Shown here piece after piece: positions 1 through 7,888 of a stretch of 64,000 nucleotides of DNA (positions are counted from its first letter, which is position 1; every line of letters begins with the position of its first letter). The notes under the pieces were generated by a model. That model made no database searches, was not told the DNA's origin, and worked only from the letters and a program-made list of their open reading frames with translations. The stretch is taken from the NCBI RefSeq assembly GCF_000559025.1, contig NZ_JAAN01000005.1, forward strand, positions 62,001 to 126,000. The letters are read 5' to 3'. This stretch comes from Luteimonas huabeiensis HB2. GTDB taxonomy: Bacteria > Pseudomonadota > Gammaproteobacteria > Xanthomonadales > Xanthomonadaceae. Both the position numbers and the translations under genes were made by a program.

Positions 1-969
1 ACCCGCAACGGGCGCGGCGACTACGCGACGATCGCCGATCCGGAAGGCGGCGAATTCAACCAGGCGCTGCTGCGCCACGACGGCGGCTACGGCAGCGTGG
101 CCGTGGGGCGCCAGCGCATCGTGCTCGGCAACCAGCGCTTCGTCGGCGGCGTGGCCTGGCGCCAGAACGAGCAGACCTACGACGGCGTCCAGCTGCAGCT
201 CGCGCCGGCCGATGGCCTGCGCTTCACCTACGCCTTCGTCGACCGGGTCAACACCATCTTCGGTCCCGAGGATCGACGCACCGCGACCGCCGCCAACCGG
301 TCCGACATCGACGGCGACAGCCATCTGTTCGACCTGCGCTACGAGGCGTCGCCCGCGTTGTCGCTGGCCGCCTACCACTACCGGCTCGACCTCGACAACG
401 CCGCGGTGAGCCCCGGCGCGCCGCTGGGCACGCTGTCCAGCCGGACCACGGGCGCGCGCCTGGGCGGCGCCTGGCGCAGCCTGTCCTACGCGGCGGAATA
501 CGCCCGGCAGACCGAAGGCGCCGGCAATCCGTGGACGCTCGACAGCGACTACCGCCTGCTCGAACTCGGCTACGCGGTGCGCCAGGCCAAGTTCACCGCC
601 GGCTACGAGGCGCTGGGCGGCGGCACCGGCGCGGGCAACCGCGCCTTCCAGACGCCGCTGGCCACCAAGCACGCGTTCCAGGGCTGGGCCGACGTCTTCC
701 TGACCACCCCGGCCGATGGCGTCGTGGATCGCTATCTCGGCGCCAGCGCGCCGCTGGCGGGCGGCACCGTGCAGGCGTGGTACCACGACTTCGTGCCCGA
801 GCGCGGCGGCGGCGACTATGGGCACGAGCTCGACCTCTCCTACGCCCGCGCCATTCCCGGCGTCCAGGGCCTGACCGGCCTGCTCAAGTACGCGCGCTAC
901 GCCTCCGACGACCGCACCCGCAGCGTCGATACCGAGAAGTTCTGGCTGCAGCTGCAGTACGCCTACTGA
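1..969 (+). CDS. Alginate-export/porin-like outer membrane protein (5' end outside window)
   Basis: Open from the first base, so the N-terminus and any signal peptide lie outside the window; 322 residues plus a TGA stop are present. The protein is rich in alternating aromatic and polar residues, with repeated short strands and a terminal aromatic (ends Gln-Tyr-Ala-Tyr), typical of an outer-membrane beta-barrel. The strand pattern and the phrase GRQRIVLGNQRFVGGVAWRQ resemble the alginate-export (AlgE-like) family often annotated in Xanthomonadaceae. This is a family-level call; substrate unknown. The next gene (nrdD) starts about 130 bases later behind an FNR-type box, so the two are probably separate transcription units. 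Confidence 0.7.
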   Translation, partial: TRNGRGDYATIADPEGGEFNQALLRHDGGYGSVAVGRQRIVLGNQRFVGGVAWRQNEQTYDGVQLQLAPADGLRFTYAFVDRVNTIFGPEDRRTATAANRSDIDGDSHLFDLRYEASPALSLAAYHYRLDLDNAAVSPGAPLGTLSSRTTGARLGGAWRSLSYAAEYARQTEGAGNPWTLDSDYRLLELGYAVRQAKFTAGYEALGGGTGAGNRAFQTPLATKHAFQGWADVFLTTPADGVVDRYLGASAPLAGGTVQAWYHDFVPERGGGDYGHELDLSYARAIPGVQGLTGLLKYARYASDDRTRSVDTEKFWLQLQYAY

Positions 970-1027
970 CCCGCCGCGCCGCCCGGCACGCCCGGATTTC
1001 CGTGCGCGCCGGACGGTTGGCCTTCGC

Positions 1028-1041
1028 TTGACCCAGGTCAA
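1028..1041 (+). promoter_or_regulatory. FNR/Anr-type box upstream of nrdD
   Basis: TTGACCCAGGTCAA is a perfect inverted repeat (TTGAC-N4-GTCAA) matching the FNR/CRP-family consensus TTGAT-N4-ATCAA. Its centre is 64 bases before the preferred nrdD start. A class II position (-41.5) would put transcription start near 1076, which fits activation of an anaerobic enzyme. Confidence 0.75.
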
Positions 1042-1098
1042 TCCACATCTTGTGCTTTTGCATCAGCATTCCCACAACATCTTGTGTCGGGGACTGGC

Positions 1099-2862
1099 AT
1101 GCGGAGCGATGGATTCACGGCGCGATCCCTGGGCGGCGGCCGGGCGGCGGGGCCTCTCGTCGATCCGGTCGCCTCGATCGGCGAGTACTTGAGCCGCGCC
1201 GACTGGCGGGTCAACGCCAACGCCAACCAGGGCTACTCGCTGGGCGGGCTGATCCTGAACGTCTCCGGCAAGGTCACCGCCAACTACTGGCTCTCGCACG
1301 TCTACCCGCCCGAGATCGGCCGCGCCCACCGCGAGGGCGACCTGCACATCCACGACCTGGACATGCTCTCCGGCTACTGCGCCGGCTGGTCGCTGCGCAC
1401 CCTGCTGCACGAGGGGCTCAACGGGGTGCCGAACCGGGTCGAGGCGTCGCCGCCGCGGCACTTCTCCTCGGCCATCGGCCAGATCGTCAACTTCCTGGGC
1501 ACGCTGCAGAACGAATGGGCCGGCGCCCAGGCGTTCTCCTCGTTCGACACCTACATGGCGCCGTTCGTGCGCAAGGACGCGCTGTCCTACGACCAGGTGC
1601 GGCAGGGCATCCAGGAGCTGATCTACAACCTCAACGTGCCCTCGCGCTGGGGCACGCAGACGCCCTTCACCAATCTCACCTTCGACTGGGTGTGCCCGCC
1701 CGACCTGCGCGCGCAGCGGCCGTGCATCGGCGGCGAGGAGATGCCCTTCGCCTACGGCGAGCTGCAGGCCGAGATGGACGCGATCAACCGCGCCTACATC
1801 GAGGTCATGAGCGCCGGCGACGCCCGCGGCCGGGTGTTCACCTTCCCGATCCCGACCTACAACATCACGTCCGATTTTCCCTGGGAGTCGGAGAACGCGC
1901 AGCGGCTGTTCGACATGACCGCCAAGTACGGGCTGCCGTACTTCCAGAACTTCATCAATTCCGAACTCGACCCCGGGATGATCCGCTCGATGTGCTGCCG
2001 CCTGCAGCTCGACCTGCGCGAGCTGCTCAAGCGCGGCAACGGCCTGTTCGGCAGCGCCGAGCAGACCGGCAGCCTCGGCGTGGTGACGATCAACTGCGCG
2101 CGCCTGGGCTATCTGCACCGTGGCGACGAGGCGGCGCTGTTCGCGCGCCTGGACGAGCTGCTGGAGCTGGGCCGGCGCAGCCTGGAGATCAAGCGCGAGA
2201 CGATCCAGCGCCTGATCGACGAGGGCCTGTTCCCGTACACCAAGCGCTATCTGGGCACGCTGCGCAACCACTTCTCGACGCTGGGGGTGAACGGCGTCAA
2301 CGAGGCGATCCGGAACTTCACAGGCGACGCCCACGACATCGCCAGCGACTGGGGCCACGCGTTCGCGCTGCGCCTGCTCGACCACGTCCGCGCGCGGATG
2401 GTCGAGTTCCAGGAGCGCACCGGCCATCTCTACAACCTCGAAGCCACGCCGGCCGAGGGCACCACCTACCGCTTCGCCAAGGAGGACCGGCGGCGCTGGC
2501 CCGGCATCCTGCAGGCCGGCACCGACCAGCAGCCGTACTACACCAACTCCACCCAGCTGCCGGTCGGCTTCACCGACGATCCGTTCGAGGCGCTGGAGCG
2601 ACAGGAGGCGCTGCAGTCGCGCTACACCGGCGGCACCGTGCTGCACCTGTACATGGGCGAACGGCTCTCCAGCGGCGCGGCCTGCCGCGACCTGGTCCGG
2701 CGCGCGCTGAGCCGGTTCCGGCTGCCCTACGTCACGGTGACGCCCACGTTCTCGATCTGCCCCGTGCACGGCTACCTCTCCGGCGAGCACGTCTTCTGCC
2801 CGCGCTGCGACGCCGAGCGGCTCGCCGCCCGGCGCGAGGCCGCGCGCCCCGGCGCCGCCTAG
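1099..2862 (+). CDS. nrdD: Anaerobic (class III) ribonucleoside-triphosphate reductase, large chain lacking the glycyl-radical tail
   Basis: Reduces ribonucleotides to deoxyribonucleotides without oxygen, using a glycyl radical. Seen: the N-terminal region with HIHDLDMLSGYCAGW, the active-site stretch MCCRLQLDLRELL, INCARLGYL, and a C-terminal zinc site (CPVHGYL...CPRC), after which the chain ends about 17 residues later at a TAG. The family normally continues into a glycyl-radical motif (RVxGY). Here that motif is absent and is encoded by the next small gene. The ATG at 1099 is preferred; an in-frame GTG at 1084 would add five residues. The gene lies behind an FNR-type box and is followed by the radical-domain gene and nrdG. 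About 587 residues; identification is secure, the split is the oddity. Confidence 0.92.
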   Translation: MRSDGFTARSLGGGRAAGPLVDPVASIGEYLSRADWRVNANANQGYSLGGLILNVSGKVTANYWLSHVYPPEIGRAHREGDLHIHDLDMLSGYCAGWSLRTLLHEGLNGVPNRVEASPPRHFSSAIGQIVNFLGTLQNEWAGAQAFSSFDTYMAPFVRKDALSYDQVRQGIQELIYNLNVPSRWGTQTPFTNLTFDWVCPPDLRAQRPCIGGEEMPFAYGELQAEMDAINRAYIEVMSAGDARGRVFTFPIPTYNITSDFPWESENAQRLFDMTAKYGLPYFQNFINSELDPGMIRSMCCRLQLDLRELLKRGNGLFGSAEQTGSLGVVTINCARLGYLHRGDEAALFARLDELLELGRRSLEIKRETIQRLIDEGLFPYTKRYLGTLRNHFSTLGVNGVNEAIRNFTGDAHDIASDWGHAFALRLLDHVRARMVEFQERTGHLYNLEATPAEGTTYRFAKEDRRRWPGILQAGTDQQPYYTNSTQLPVGFTDDPFEALERQEALQSRYTGGTVLHLYMGERLSSGAACRDLVRRALSRFRLPYVTVTPTFSICPVHGYLSGEHVFCPRCDAERLAARREAARPGAA

Positions 2863-2882
2863 CGCGCCGGTCCGACTTTCCC

Positions 2883-2900
2883 GCCGGCCGCATGGCCGGC
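2883..2900 (+). other. Intercistronic stem-loop between nrdD and the glycyl-radical gene
   Basis: GCCGGCC-GCAT-GGCCGGC forms a 7-bp perfect stem with a 4-base loop, 20 bases after the nrdD stop and just before a strong GAGGAG ribosome-binding site. No T-tract follows, so it is unlikely to be a terminator. It could stabilise or process the mRNA and so set the ratio of the two proteins. Confidence 0.5.
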
Positions 2901-2928
2901 TCCCGCCCGACCCAACGAGGAGATGCAG

Positions 2929-3111
2929 ATGCGACACGACGACCACGACACCCTGCCCGACGACGAGCGCCAGCGCTGCGAGGTGTGGACCCGGGTGATG
3001 GGCTACCACCGCCCGGTATCCAGCTTCAACCTCGGCAAGCGCGGCGAGCATGCCGAACGCCGCTTCTTCGCCGAGCCCGCGGCGGCGCGCGCGGTGCCGC
3101 GCGCGGCATGA
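2929..3111 (+). CDS. Stand-alone glycyl-radical domain of class III ribonucleotide reductase
   Basis: A 60-residue protein containing CEVWTRVMGYHRPVSSFN, the motif that normally ends NrdD; the Gly of RVMGY is the expected radical site. The start at 2929 is chosen because GAGGAG (2917-2922) is six bases upstream; the ATG at 2923 abuts that site. It lies in the same reading frame as nrdD, with 20 sense codons between the nrdD TAG (2860-2862) and base 2923. Its TGA overlaps the nrdG ATG (ATGA at 3108-3111), implying coupled translation with the activase. Inferred role: it docks on the truncated NrdD and carries the radical, like a permanent version of the YfiD spare-part principle. Family known; behaviour as a separate subunit inferred. 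Confidence 0.85.
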   Translation: MRHDDHDTLPDDERQRCEVWTRVMGYHRPVSSFNLGKRGEHAERRFFAEPAAARAVPRAA

Positions 3112-3773
3112 TCCGCATCGGCGGCATGACGCCGGTGACCTCGATCGATTTCCCCGACCGCCTGGCGGCGGTGCTGTTCCTGCAGGGCTGCCCGTGGCGC
3201 TGCGGCTACTGTCACAACCCCGCGCTGCTGCCGGCGCGCGGCGGGGAGGCGATCGCCTGGACGCAGGTCGAGGCGTTCCTGCGCCGCCGCCGCGGCCTGC
3301 TCGACGGGGTGGTGTTCTCCGGCGGAGAACCCACCCTGCAACCGGCGCTGCCGCAGGCCGCGGCGCGCGTGCGCGCGCTGGGCTTCGAGGCCGCGTTGCA
3401 CACCGGCGGCATGTACCCGGCGCGGCTGGCCGCGCTGCTGCCGCTGCTGGACTGGGTGGGGCTGGACGTCAAGGCGCCGGCGTCGCGCTACGACGCCATC
3501 ACCGGCGTGCGCGGCAGCGCCGCCAGGGTTGGCACCTCGCTGCGGCAGGTGCTCGACAGCGGCATCGCCTACGAATGCCGCACCACCTGGCACCCGGGGC
3601 TGTACCCCGAGGACGAACTGCAGCGGCTGGCCGACGGCCTCGCCGCGCAGGGCGTGCGCCACTGGGCGCTGCAGGAATGCCGGAGCGCATCGCTGCCGGC
3701 GACGGGCTGGGCGCTGCGCGATCCGGCGGCGCTGGGCGCGCGCTTCGAGCGCTTCGTGGTGCGGCGCGCCTGA
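3108..3773 (+). CDS. nrdG: Anaerobic ribonucleoside-triphosphate reductase activating protein (radical SAM)
   Basis: Radical-SAM activase that installs the glycyl radical on class III ribonucleotide reductase using S-adenosylmethionine and a 4Fe-4S cluster. The signature CPWRCGYC (CX3CX2C) is near residue 29, preceded by the usual VTSIDFPDRLAAVLFLQGC lead and followed by the SGGEP SAM-binding motif. 221 residues, normal for the family. The ATG overlaps the stop of the glycyl-radical gene by four bases, so substrate domain and activase are co-translated. It ends shortly before a hairpin shared with the convergent azurin gene. Confidence 0.93.
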   Translation: MIRIGGMTPVTSIDFPDRLAAVLFLQGCPWRCGYCHNPALLPARGGEAIAWTQVEAFLRRRRGLLDGVVFSGGEPTLQPALPQAAARVRALGFEAALHTGGMYPARLAALLPLLDWVGLDVKAPASRYDAITGVRGSAARVGTSLRQVLDSGIAYECRTTWHPGLYPEDELQRLADGLAAQGVRHWALQECRSASLPATGWALRDPAALGARFERFVVRRA

Positions 3774-3775
3774 AC

Positions 3776-3804
3776 GAAAAAGCCCGCCGGCGAAGCCGGC
3801 GGGC
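3776..3804 (-). terminator. Intrinsic terminator of the azurin gene
   Basis: GCCCGCCGGC-GAA-GCCGGCGGGC forms a 10-bp perfect stem. On the minus strand it is followed by a run of five T (AAAAA at 3777-3781 on the plus strand). It serves azurin and may also limit nrdG read-through. Confidence 0.85.
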
Positions 3805-3832
3805 CCGAGCTGCGGACGTGCCGCGCGGCAGG

Positions 3833-4288
3833 TCAGGGCGTGACGACGAGCGTGCCGCGCATGATCGCCGAGTGGCCGGGGAACGAGCAGAAGAACACGT
3901 AGTCGCCGCCGGCGCGCAGGCGGTTGCCCGGGAAGGTGACCCGAGTGGTCGCGCCGCCGCCGATCACGTCGGTGTGCGCGATCACGCGCTGGTCGTCGGC
4001 GGGCACGTACTTGCCGGCCGCGCCGGCGGCGATGCCGGCCTGGGCCACCGCGGCGGCATCGCCGCTGGCGGTGATCACCACGTTGTGGCCCATCGCGGTC
4101 GCCGGCAGCGCGCCCGTGTGCTTGAGCTCGACGGTGACCGTCCGGCAGCCGGCCGAGACGGTCGCGCTCTTCTTGTCGAACTGCATGCGGTCGTTGCCTT
4201 CGAGGCTGATCGTGCAGTTGTCGCTGGCCTGGGCGGCGCCGGCGGCGCACAGCAGGGCGAGGCCGAGCAGGGTGGAGAGGGTCTTCAT
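3833..4288 (-). CDS. azu: Azurin, periplasmic blue copper electron carrier
   Basis: Type 1 copper protein that shuttles electrons in the periplasm. A cleavable signal peptide of about 20 residues ends near AAQA. The mature part starts with the azurin-like DNCTISLEGNDRMQF. Copper ligands are visible as the His of MGHNVVI and the Cys, His and Met of FFCSFPGHSAIMRG. 151 residues as precursor, normal length. The gene is preceded by an FNR-type box (4360-4373) and followed by a strong terminator, so it is monocistronic. Neighbouring cbb3 oxidase and cytochrome c peroxidase genes are plausible electron acceptors (inference). Confidence 0.96.
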   Translation of the reverse strand: MKTLSTLLGLALLCAAGAAQASDNCTISLEGNDRMQFDKKSATVSAGCRTVTVELKHTGALPATAMGHNVVITASGDAAAVAQAGIAAGAAGKYVPADDQRVIAHTDVIGGGATTRVTFPGNRLRAGGDYVFFCSFPGHSAIMRGTLVVTP

Positions 4289-4359
4289 CTGGAACTCCTT
4301 GCGGATGGAACGGGAAAGAGGGTGTGCGCGTAGTGTGTGCGCGCACGGCCGCGACCGAA

Positions 4360-4373
4360 TTGATCTGGATCAT
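4360..4373 (-). promoter_or_regulatory. FNR/Anr-type box upstream of azurin
   Basis: On the plus strand TTGATCTGGATCAT (TTGAT-N4-ATCAT), one mismatch from the FNR consensus. The centre is about 78 bases before the azurin ATG, leaving a plausible leader of about 37 bases if bound at -41.5. Confidence 0.65.
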
Positions 4374-4441
4374 TACCCGGCGTGAAGGCATTCCGGCGTT
4401 TGGTCGCCGCTCAGCGTTCGCGGGCGCCCCGCCGGCCCGGG

Positions 4442-5170
4442 CTACCGCGCCGGCAGCGGCGCCGGCAGGCAGCCCAGCGCGGCCAGCGGGCCGTGCAGCG
4501 CCGGCACGTGCATCAGCCAGGGGGCGGCGAGGGAGAGCACGCCCGCGGCCAGCACCAGCGCGCCGGCGGCGGCGCGCCAGCCCGGGCGCTGCAGCCAGCG
4601 GCCCAGGCGCGCGCCCGACCAGGTCAGCGGCAGCATCACCGGCAGGGTGCCGAGCCCGAACGCGGCCATGGTCAGCGCGCCGTTGCGCGCGTCGGCCTGC
4701 AGCCAGGCGATGGTCAGCAGGCCCAGGCTGAGACCGCAGGGCAGCCAGCCCCACAGCACGCCCAGCAGGATGCGCTTGGGCGCGGAATCGGCCGGCAGCA
4801 GCGGCCGCTGCAGCGGCCGCAGCCACTGCCACAGCCGCTGGCCGGGGCCGGAGAGCCCGGCACGGCGCACGCCCAGCAGGCGCAGCGCCAGCACCACCAG
4901 CGCCGCACCTACCAGCATGCGTAGGCCGACCGCCAGCCAGGGCGAGCGCGCCACCGCCAGCAGGCCGTCGCCGACGACGCCGGCGGCCGCGCCGGCCAGC
5001 ACGTAGCCGGCCACGCGGCCGAGGTTGACCTGCCAGGCCAGCGGCCAGCCGCCGCGCGGCGACAGCGCCGAGAAGCCGGTGGCGATGCCGCCGCACATCG
5101 CCGCGCAGTGCACGCCGCCCAGCAGGCCGGCCAGCAGCGCGGCCAGCAGCACCGGCCAGTCAACCGGCAT
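4442..5170 (-). CDS. TauE/SafE (UreH-like) family membrane protein, last gene of the cco cluster
   Basis: Integral membrane protein of about 242 residues with six or so hydrophobic segments. The first segment holds GGVHCAAMCGG, the Cys/His/Met-containing signature of the UreH/DsbD-like transporter group, and a central segment holds LPCG. Genes of this type commonly sit directly after ccoS, and a role in metal or copper handling for cbb3 assembly is suspected but not proven; the name sulfite exporter is only a family label. The ATG at 5170 starts 11 bases inside ccoS, implying translational coupling. The upstream in-frame extension is Gln/Pro-rich and antisense to a repeat in ccoS, so it was not used. 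Confidence 0.8.
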   Translation of the reverse strand: MPVDWPVLLAALLAGLLGGVHCAAMCGGIATGFSALSPRGGWPLAWQVNLGRVAGYVLAGAAAGVVGDGLLAVARSPWLAVGLRMLVGAALVVLALRLLGVRRAGLSGPGQRLWQWLRPLQRPLLPADSAPKRILLGVLWGWLPCGLSLGLLTIAWLQADARNGALTMAAFGLGTLPVMLPLTWSGARLGRWLQRPGWRAAAGALVLAAGVLSLAAPWLMHVPALHGPLAALGCLPAPLPAR

Positions 5171-5456
5171 CGCGCGGCGCTCCCCCCGCGTCGCTGGCGG
5201 TTGCGGTTGCGGTTGCGTCAGCGGTTGCGTCCGCGTCTGCGGACGCGTCGCTCGTGGCATCCGCGGATGGCGCGGGACCGGCCTGCGTTCGCTTCGGCGC
5301 GCGTTCGGCGCGCGGGCCGTCCTCGTCCACCAGCACGTCGAGCGCCGGGGTGTCGAGGTCGTCGAACTGGCCGCGCCGCACCGCCCAGACGAAGGCGCCG
5401 ATCGCCACGCCCAGCAGCAGCAGGCTGATCGGCAGCAGCAACAGCAGGCTTCTCAT
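5160..5456 (-). CDS. ccoS: cbb3-type cytochrome oxidase assembly protein CcoS
   Basis: Small membrane protein needed for haem and copper cofactor insertion into cbb3 oxidase. Residues 1-30 form one hydrophobic helix followed by the family signature AVRRGQFDDLDTPA. Classical CcoS proteins are about 50-70 residues; this one has 98 because of a low-complexity Ala/Asp/Thr/Ser tail from about residue 60, encoded by a degenerate GCGGTT-like hexamer repeat. The start overlaps the ccoI stop (ATGA) and its end overlaps the TauE/SafE-like gene. Confidence 0.9.
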   Translation of the reverse strand: MRSLLLLLPISLLLLGVAIGAFVWAVRRGQFDDLDTPALDVLVDEDGPRAERAPKRTQAGPAPSADATSDASADADATADATATATASDAGGAPRDAG

Positions 5457-7873
5457 CGCGGCGCGGCCGGCACGGCGGCGGTGGACCCGGCGCCGGTCGC
5501 GCGCGGCGCCGGCAGCGGCGGCGTGCGCGCCAGCCGCAGCGCATTGGCGGTCACCGCCAGCGAGGACAGCGCCATGCCCAGCGCCGCCAGCCAGGGCGTG
5601 ACCAGCCCGGCGGCGGCCACCGGCAGCGCGACCAGGTTGTAGCCCAGCGCCCAGGCCAGGTTCTGGCGGATCACCCGGCGCGTGCGCCGCGCCACCGCGA
5701 CCGCGGCGGGAATGCGCATGAGCGAGCCGCCGGTGAGCACCAGGTCGGCGGCGCGCTGCGCCAGCGACGCGCCCTCGCCCATGGCGATCGACACGTCGGC
5801 GCCGGCCAGCACCGGGGCGTCGTTGAGGCCGTCGCCGACCATCGCCACCACGCGGCCGCGCGCCTGCAGCGCGTGCACGCGGTCGAGCTTGTCCTGCGGG
5901 CTCTGGCGCGCGTGCGCGTCGTCCAGGCCGAGGCGCTGCGCGAAGGCCGCCACCCGCGCCGGCGCGTCGCCGCTGGCCAGGTGCAGCGCCAGCCCCTGCG
6001 CGCGCAGCGCGTCGAGCGCTTGCGGTGCGTCCTCGCGGATCCGCTCGCGCAGCACGAAGCGGGCCGCCGGCTGCGCGCCGTCGCCCAGCCAGACGTCCTC
6101 GTCGGGCGCGCGCGCGGCGGCGAAGCGCGCCTGGCCGAGCCGCCAGCGGCGCCCGCCGACCGTGCCTTCCACGCCTTCGCCCGGCACGCTGCGGACCTCG
6201 CGCGCATCGGCCGCGGCCGGCGCGTCGGCGAAGGCCGCGGCCAGCGGGTGGCGGCTGTCGCGCTGCAGCGCGGCGGCGATGGCCAGCGCCTCGTCGGCGC
6301 GCATGCCCGGCTCCGGCACCACCCGTTCCAGTTGCGCGCGGGCGTCGCCGAGGGTGCCGGTCTTGTCGAACACCACGTCGGTGGCCGCGGCCAGCGTGTC
6401 CAGCGCGCCGTCGCGGGTGGCCAGCACGCCGAGCCGGGCCAGGGTGCCGTGCGCGGTCGCCAGCGCCGTGGGCACCGCCAGCGACAGCGCGCAGGGGCAA
6501 CTGATGACCAGCAGGGCCAGGGTGACCTCGAACGCGCGCGAAGGATCGTAGAGCCGCCAGCCGACGTAGACCGCGATCGCGGCCACCAGCAGCGTCGCCA
6601 CGAAGCGGCTGCCGACGCGGTCGGCCGCGCGCGCCAGCGCCGGGCGCTGCGCCTGCGCCTGCTCCACCAGCCGGGTGAGCTGCGAGAGCCGGGTGGCGCT
6701 GCCGACGCCGGTCACCGCGATCCGCGCCGGGCGCTCGCGGCAGACGCTGCCGGCGTGCACGGTCTCGCCGGCCTGGCGCAGCACCGGGCTGGATTCGCCG
6801 GTCAGCAGCGATTCCTCGAACGCCACCGGCCCGTCCAGCAGGCGGCCGTCGGCGGGCACGGTCTCGCCCGCGGCAACGCAGGCGGTGTCGCCCACGGCCA
6901 GGCGCGCGATGGCCACCGTCTCGCGCTCGCCGTCGGCGCGCTCGCGGGTGGCGAACGCCGGCCGCGCCCGCGCCAGCGCATCGACCTGGGCGCTGGCGGC
7001 GTTGCGCGCGCGCTGCTCCAGCATGCGCGCGGCCAGCAGCAGGAACACGAACATCACCGCGGCGTCGTACCAGACGTGCGGCCCGCCGCGGATCGTCTCG
7101 ACCAGGCTGGCGAAGTAGGCCAGCAGGGTGGAGGTGGCGATCAGCGTGTCCATGCCGACGTGGCGGGCGCGCAGCTCGCGCCAGCAGCCGATCAGGAACG
7201 GCCAGCCGGAATAGAACACCACCGGGGTGGACAGCACGAAGGTCAGCCAGCGCAGCACGTCGCGGGTCGCGGTGGGCATGCTGGCGTCGAAATCCAGGTA
7301 CAGCGCCTCGGCCAGCATCATCGCCTGCATCGCGCCCAGGCCGGCCACGCCCAGGCGCAGCAGCCAGCGCCGGCGTTCGCGGGCGCGCTCGCGCTCGCGC
7401 GCATCCCCGGCGGCCAGGTACGGCCGGTAGCCCAGCGCCAGGAGGCGGCGCAGGATCGCCGACAGCGGCGCGCGCGCCGGGTCCCAGGCGATGCGGATGC
7501 GGCCGGTGACAGCGTTGGCGACGACCTCGGACACGCCGTCCTCGCGCGACAGCGCGCGGTCGATCAGCCAGGCGCAGGCGGCGCAGCGCATGCCGTCGGT
7601 GAGCAGGGTGATGCGCAGGCCGCCGTCGAAGGCGTGGGCGTGCTCGGCCAGTACCTCGTCGCGGTCCCACACCGACAGGTCCACGGCGTCGGTGCCCACC
7701 GGCGCCGGCAGCGCGCTGCGCAGGCGGTAGTAGTCGTCCAGGCGCGCATCGCGGATCCAGGCCGCCGCGGCCTCGCAGCCGGCGCAGCAGAACGCCGCGC
7801 CGTCGGCGCCGATCGTCGCCGTGCCGGCGATGGGCTCGCCGCAGTGGAAGCAGGTGCGCGCGGCGGTCGCCAT
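5453..7873 (-). CDS. ccoI: Copper-transporting P1B-type ATPase CcoI for cbb3 oxidase assembly
   Basis: Copper-export ATPase supplying the CuB site of cbb3 oxidase. 806 residues. The N-terminus has an extra cysteine-rich metal site (CFHCGEP and CCAGCE), typical of FixI/CcoI, followed by a heavy-metal-associated domain with MRCAACAW. Transmembrane ion site ISCPCALSLAVP (CPC), phosphorylation site DKTGTLGD, and hinge GDGLNDAPVLAGADVSIAMG. It lies between ccoH and ccoS in the usual order; its stop overlaps the ccoS start. Probably transcribed with the whole cco operon. Confidence 0.95.
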   Translation of the reverse strand: MATAARTCFHCGEPIAGTATIGADGAAFCCAGCEAAAAWIRDARLDDYYRLRSALPAPVGTDAVDLSVWDRDEVLAEHAHAFDGGLRITLLTDGMRCAACAWLIDRALSREDGVSEVVANAVTGRIRIAWDPARAPLSAILRRLLALGYRPYLAAGDARERERARERRRWLLRLGVAGLGAMQAMMLAEALYLDFDASMPTATRDVLRWLTFVLSTPVVFYSGWPFLIGCWRELRARHVGMDTLIATSTLLAYFASLVETIRGGPHVWYDAAVMFVFLLLAARMLEQRARNAASAQVDALARARPAFATRERADGERETVAIARLAVGDTACVAAGETVPADGRLLDGPVAFEESLLTGESSPVLRQAGETVHAGSVCRERPARIAVTGVGSATRLSQLTRLVEQAQAQRPALARAADRVGSRFVATLLVAAIAVYVGWRLYDPSRAFEVTLALLVISCPCALSLAVPTALATAHGTLARLGVLATRDGALDTLAAATDVVFDKTGTLGDARAQLERVVPEPGMRADEALAIAAALQRDSRHPLAAAFADAPAAADAREVRSVPGEGVEGTVGGRRWRLGQARFAAARAPDEDVWLGDGAQPAARFVLRERIREDAPQALDALRAQGLALHLASGDAPARVAAFAQRLGLDDAHARQSPQDKLDRVHALQARGRVVAMVGDGLNDAPVLAGADVSIAMGEGASLAQRAADLVLTGGSLMRIPAAVAVARRTRRVIRQNLAWALGYNLVALPVAAAGLVTPWLAALGMALSSLAVTANALRLARTPPLPAPRATGAGSTAAVPAAPR

Positions 7874-7888
7874 CGCGGGGTCCGGGGA

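Noticed and set aside
1063-3051. Very long open frames antisense to nrdD and to most other genes
   Set aside because: In DNA this GC-rich, stop codons are rare in all frames. These translations are low-complexity Arg/Ala/Pro/Gly strings without family motifs, and they overlap well-supported genes.
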